From NCBI GenBank assembly GCA_964621525.1, contig CAZUMS010000004.1, positions 106,730-170,729 on the forward strand: a stretch of DNA of 64,000 bases, given 5' to 3'. The DNA is from CAZMGV01 sp964621525 [NCBI: uncultured bacterium] (GTDB lineage Bacteria > JAGRBM01). The notes beneath the pieces were generated by a model. It saw only the letters and a program-made list of their open reading frames with translations, had not been told where the DNA came from and did not search any database. The translations under genes were made by a program, and so were the position numbers. Below are positions 61,813-64,000 of this stretch, piece by piece (the stretch's first letter is position 1; every line of letters begins with the position of its first letter).

Positions 61813-61831
61813 TGTGACAGGTAGTGTCACA
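61813..61831. promoter_or_regulatory. 19-bp palindrome, copy 3 (perfect), upstream of the ArdC-like gene
   Basis: TGTGACA-GGTAG-TGTCACA is a perfect 7-bp inverted repeat with a 5-bp spacer. It lies in the divergent intergenic region between ArdC (start 61774) and the HAD gene (start 61931), and nearer the former. It is the most symmetric of three copies. Confidence 0.55.
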
Positions 61832-61930
61832 GTTCTGGAGGGGGTCTAAGGGCGATTTGGAGGGGTTATATAGATAGCGGGAACGGCGACACGTTTTGTC
61901 TCCTGCCCGGCTATATTCCCGTTCAAGAAC

Positions 61931-62836
61931 ATGCCGCCCAAACTCCTCATCACCGATCTCGATCACACGCTCTGGGACTGGGCGGGGTATATCGTCGCGT
62001 CGCTGAAGGTGATGGTGGATTCGGTCGAAAGGACAACCGGGTATCCGAGGCCGTTCATCACCGAGGCGCTCAAGAAGGTTTACGGGCGCTACCAGACGAC
62101 AGAATACGCCTTCTCTCTGCAACAGTCCGCCATATGGACCCGCTGGCAGAAACAGCACGGGAAAGATCTGGACAGTTTTCTGGAGACGGTGGTGGCTCCA
62201 GCGGCCATCGCCTATGCCGCCGAGCGGAAGAAACGGTTCCATCTGTACCCGGGAGTGAAAGAGACCCTTGAGAAGCTGAAGCGTCAGGAAGTTAGGATCG
62301 TCGCCCTGTCCGACGCACCGAGGTTCCCAGCCGAACAGCGGCTGAAGCGCGCCAGAATCGACGGCCTGTTCGATGCCCTCTACTGTCTCAAGTCCTATCC
62401 GATCCCGAAAGCCGGCGGCCGCCACCGGGTCGCGCCGTTCATCGTCGCTAAAGAACAATCGGGCCACTACCGGTCCCAGGTTGGCAAAGTCGTCGAACTG
62501 CCACCGTCCTGGGAGAAGCCGGACCCACGTGGCCTCCGAATGATCCTGAAGACCTTCGGGGTGAAAGAGGATAAAGCCGTACTGGTCGGCGACTCTCTCC
62601 GGAAAGATGGTGCCGTCGCCCGCACTGCTGGGGTTCCGTTCTACTGGGCACGGTATGGCACGCTCATCCCGGCTAAAATCCTGACGGAACTATCCTTGTA
62701 TACCCCCGCCACCGTCCGCCGCCGGAATTCCAGCCCACCGGCGGGAGTGGTTCACCGGCACGGGGAGTTACGTAGTTTTCGAGATATACTGACGCAGATC
62801 CGACAACGGCTCGTAACTATATGGAAACCGCGTTGA
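61931..62836 (+). CDS. HAD-superfamily phosphatase-like hydrolase
   Basis: A 301-residue HAD hydrolase. The nucleophile motif is LLITDLDHTLWDW (Asp8, Asp10). Other motifs are YPGVKETLEKLKRQEVRIVALSDAP (motif II, Ser) and, after a 60-residue insert, WEKPDPRG (Lys) with VLVGDSLRKDGAVARTAGV (motif IV Asp pair). It would dephosphorylate a small molecule, with the target unknown. The start has no strong ribosome site. It is divergent from the ArdC gene. The last five codons overlap the next gene by 16 bp, so the two may be coupled. Confidence 0.8.
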   Translation: MPPKLLITDLDHTLWDWAGYIVASLKVMVDSVERTTGYPRPFITEALKKVYGRYQTTEYAFSLQQSAIWTRWQKQHGKDLDSFLETVVAPAAIAYAAERKKRFHLYPGVKETLEKLKRQEVRIVALSDAPRFPAEQRLKRARIDGLFDALYCLKSYPIPKAGGRHRVAPFIVAKEQSGHYRSQVGKVVELPPSWEKPDPRGLRMILKTFGVKEDKAVLVGDSLRKDGAVARTAGVPFYWARYGTLIPAKILTELSLYTPATVRRRNSSPPAGVVHRHGELRSFRDILTQIRQRLVTIWKPR

Positions 62837-63498
62837 TCAAAATACAGTATTCGAAGCGACGACAGACTGGAGATCTGCTCTGCCGGTTGTTCTTGGCTTA
62901 TCTCGTGTACGGAGCTGAAACCCTCGGTGTCAAAATTGTCTGGATCCTGCATTTGGTCCTTCTGATTTGGGCCAGAGGCCATGGAGCAGAAATCTACCCC
63001 GAAGGATTGGCGCTCACGAGCTGGCATGGACTCACTCGGAAAATCATACCATTCAATGCAATTACGAACCTACGTTTCTATCGTATTGTGCAATCTCGAG
63101 AATCAAAAAGCCTGCCCAATTTCGCAGAATATGTATTGGCGGAAGATCACCCCAAACGCCTTGAGTTGAGAACAGGCAATCTTGTGCGGAGATTTTCTGA
63201 AACGGACTGCGTAAATTTAGACGCCTTTGGTCGGATCCTATTTGAGCGGATAAATAGCGCGCCCGGCGAGCCCACATTCGAAGAGTTACCTCAGCGCGGG
63301 CGGTTCTTGGCTGACATCATTTTCGTCTGTGCATGCCTTGCATCGTACTTGAGTCTGCTGGTCCTGCTAGTAGCAGCAATCAACCATCTCACAGGTAATG
63401 GGACCCAGACGACCTATTTTTACGCCAAATTTGCGGCAATATGTTTTGTAGGTGCTTTAACTTCGGCGATCGCATGGTCTCGCGTGACGAAACGATAG
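62821..63498 (+). CDS. Membrane protein with PH-like central part
   Basis: A 225-residue protein with membrane segments near the N-terminus (LFLAYLVYGAETLGVKIVWILHLVLLIWARG) and two at the end (FLADIIFVCACLASYLSLLVLLVAAI; FAAICFVGALTSAIAW). The region between (EIYPEGLALTSWHGLTRKIIPFNAITNLRFYRI, then LELRTGNLVRRFSETD) has the strand pattern of bacterial PH-like domains. It overlaps the HAD gene by 16 bp. The family is not identified. Confidence 0.6.
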   Translation: METALIKIQYSKRRQTGDLLCRLFLAYLVYGAETLGVKIVWILHLVLLIWARGHGAEIYPEGLALTSWHGLTRKIIPFNAITNLRFYRIVQSRESKSLPNFAEYVLAEDHPKRLELRTGNLVRRFSETDCVNLDAFGRILFERINSAPGEPTFEELPQRGRFLADIIFVCACLASYLSLLVLLVAAINHLTGNGTQTTYFYAKFAAICFVGALTSAIAWSRVTKR

Positions 63499-63597
63499 CA
63501 AGCAATCGTAGAATTCAATAACCTACCTGAACGGCCTGGCTCGCAGTGCTCCTGCATTCGTCAAAATGATCCAGGCGGACCTGGGAGCACCTCGAAA

Positions 63598-64000
63598 GTG
63601 AAACCAACCAGAAATATCGTTGCGATAGTTCATTACGTGGTTTTCGCTGCCATATTTCCGGCAGCACCCGCATCTGCACAGTTAAAAGTCGAGCGCATCT
63701 TCGATGATTCCGGCTTGCTGGGCATTACCGTCAAGGATACCGGCATGTCGATTCGAACCCAAGATTCGGAATGCTACTGGGTCACAGCGTCGTCACTTCA
63801 GATGCCACTTTCAAAACGCGACACCAAAGACCCCCTTCTTCCCTTTAAGCTACATTGGCTTAAGGGAGGCAAATCTTCAGCCATGGCAATCCGGCATTTC
63901 GATCTTGGAGATGCTCACGAAATTGACGACGAATCCTATCTGAAGTTGACACTTTCGACGTCGAGAGACCTCGAAGGCATTCAGGTTGGAGAACAGATTA
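63598..64000 (+). CDS. Secreted protein, N-terminal part (runs off the right edge)
   Basis: GTG 63598 follows GGGAG and opens a frame with no stop before the edge (134 codons). The start (MKPTRNIVAIVHYVVFAAIFPAAPASA-Q) is a signal peptide with a cleavage site ASA-Q near residue 27. The mature region (LKVERIFDDSGLLGITVKDTGMSIR, HWLKGGKSSAMAIRHFDL) is unassigned. The preceding gap of 99 bases shows no further element. Confidence 0.55.
   Translation, partial: MKPTRNIVAIVHYVVFAAIFPAAPASAQLKVERIFDDSGLLGITVKDTGMSIRTQDSECYWVTASSLQMPLSKRDTKDPLLPFKLHWLKGGKSSAMAIRHFDLGDAHEIDDESYLKLTLSTSRDLEGIQVGEQI

Noticed and set aside
1-64000. CRISPR array
   Set aside because: No set of regularly spaced short repeats with unique spacers was seen; the repeats found are pairs or dispersed hairpins.

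Overview
The window reads as a chromosomal segment of a GC-rich, Gram-negative, probably free-living bacterium. The support is an O/P-type porin, two lipoprotein-signal proteins, a class 1C penicillin-binding protein paired with an alpha-2-macroglobulin, and proteobacteria-like gene families. No rRNA or other taxonomic marker is present, so the phylum stays open (a deltaproteobacterial-type lineage is a guess). I see no CRISPR array and no complete tRNA.

Layout. (1) 1-17.2 kb: short, mostly single-gene metabolic units. These are an edge-truncated Ala/Pro-rich membrane protein, an O/P porin, a B12-radical SAM protein, a GMC oxidoreductase with a small partner, a VWA lipoprotein, a DODA-type dioxygenase, a MaoC protein, an MBL hydrolase, a phage gp27-like gene, a DUF559 gene inside an intergenic-repeat cluster, an FMN reductase, an O-methyltransferase, a DUF2934 protein, a nitroreductase and a DoxX protein. 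(2) 17.5-21.9 kb: one 1459-residue lipoprotein. (3) 21.9-25.3 kb: a tRNA/tmRNA 3'-end remnant, then an AbiEi/AbiEii type IV toxin-antitoxin pair and a conserved HTH-like protein behind a duplicated 24-bp operator-like site. (4) 25.4-33.7 kb: pbpC translationally coupled to a 1998-residue alpha-2-macroglobulin. (5) 34.0-43.6 kb: two divergent, tightly overlapping gene blocks. One holds three small zinc-ribbon/RDD membrane proteins. The other is an eight-gene MoxR-DUF58-DUF4129-DUF4350-SpoIIM-RDD operon. (6) 43.6-61.8 kb: a defence-like accessory region. It holds an IS3 remnant, a GIY-YIG/RAMA protein, a PLD-SNF2 helicase coupled to a HEPN-like protein, a small SANT-like protein, a DUF1828 pair, a class III nucleotide cyclase beside a HEPN protein, a GIY-YIG nuclease between direct repeats, a 1445-residue Eco57I-type methyltransferase, a truncated nuclease, a DUF2779 protein, a helicase fragment, an EVE-HNH nuclease and an ArdC-like metallopeptidase. 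(7) 61.9-64.0 kb: a HAD phosphatase, a membrane protein and an edge-truncated secreted protein.

How the parts may work together. Region 6 carries nearly every component class of DNA/RNA-directed defence (methyltransferase-nuclease, helicase-nuclease, HEPN RNases, signalling cyclase, modification-dependent HNH, anti-restriction ArdC) without matching one complete named system that I can recognise. A 19-bp near-palindrome (TGTGACAGGTAGTGTCACA-like) sits just upstream of three minus-strand accessory genes 50 kb apart, which suggests a shared regulator. The best candidates for something undescribed are the cyclase-HEPN pair (50.7-52.2 kb) and the helicase/HEPN plus Eco57I ensemble.
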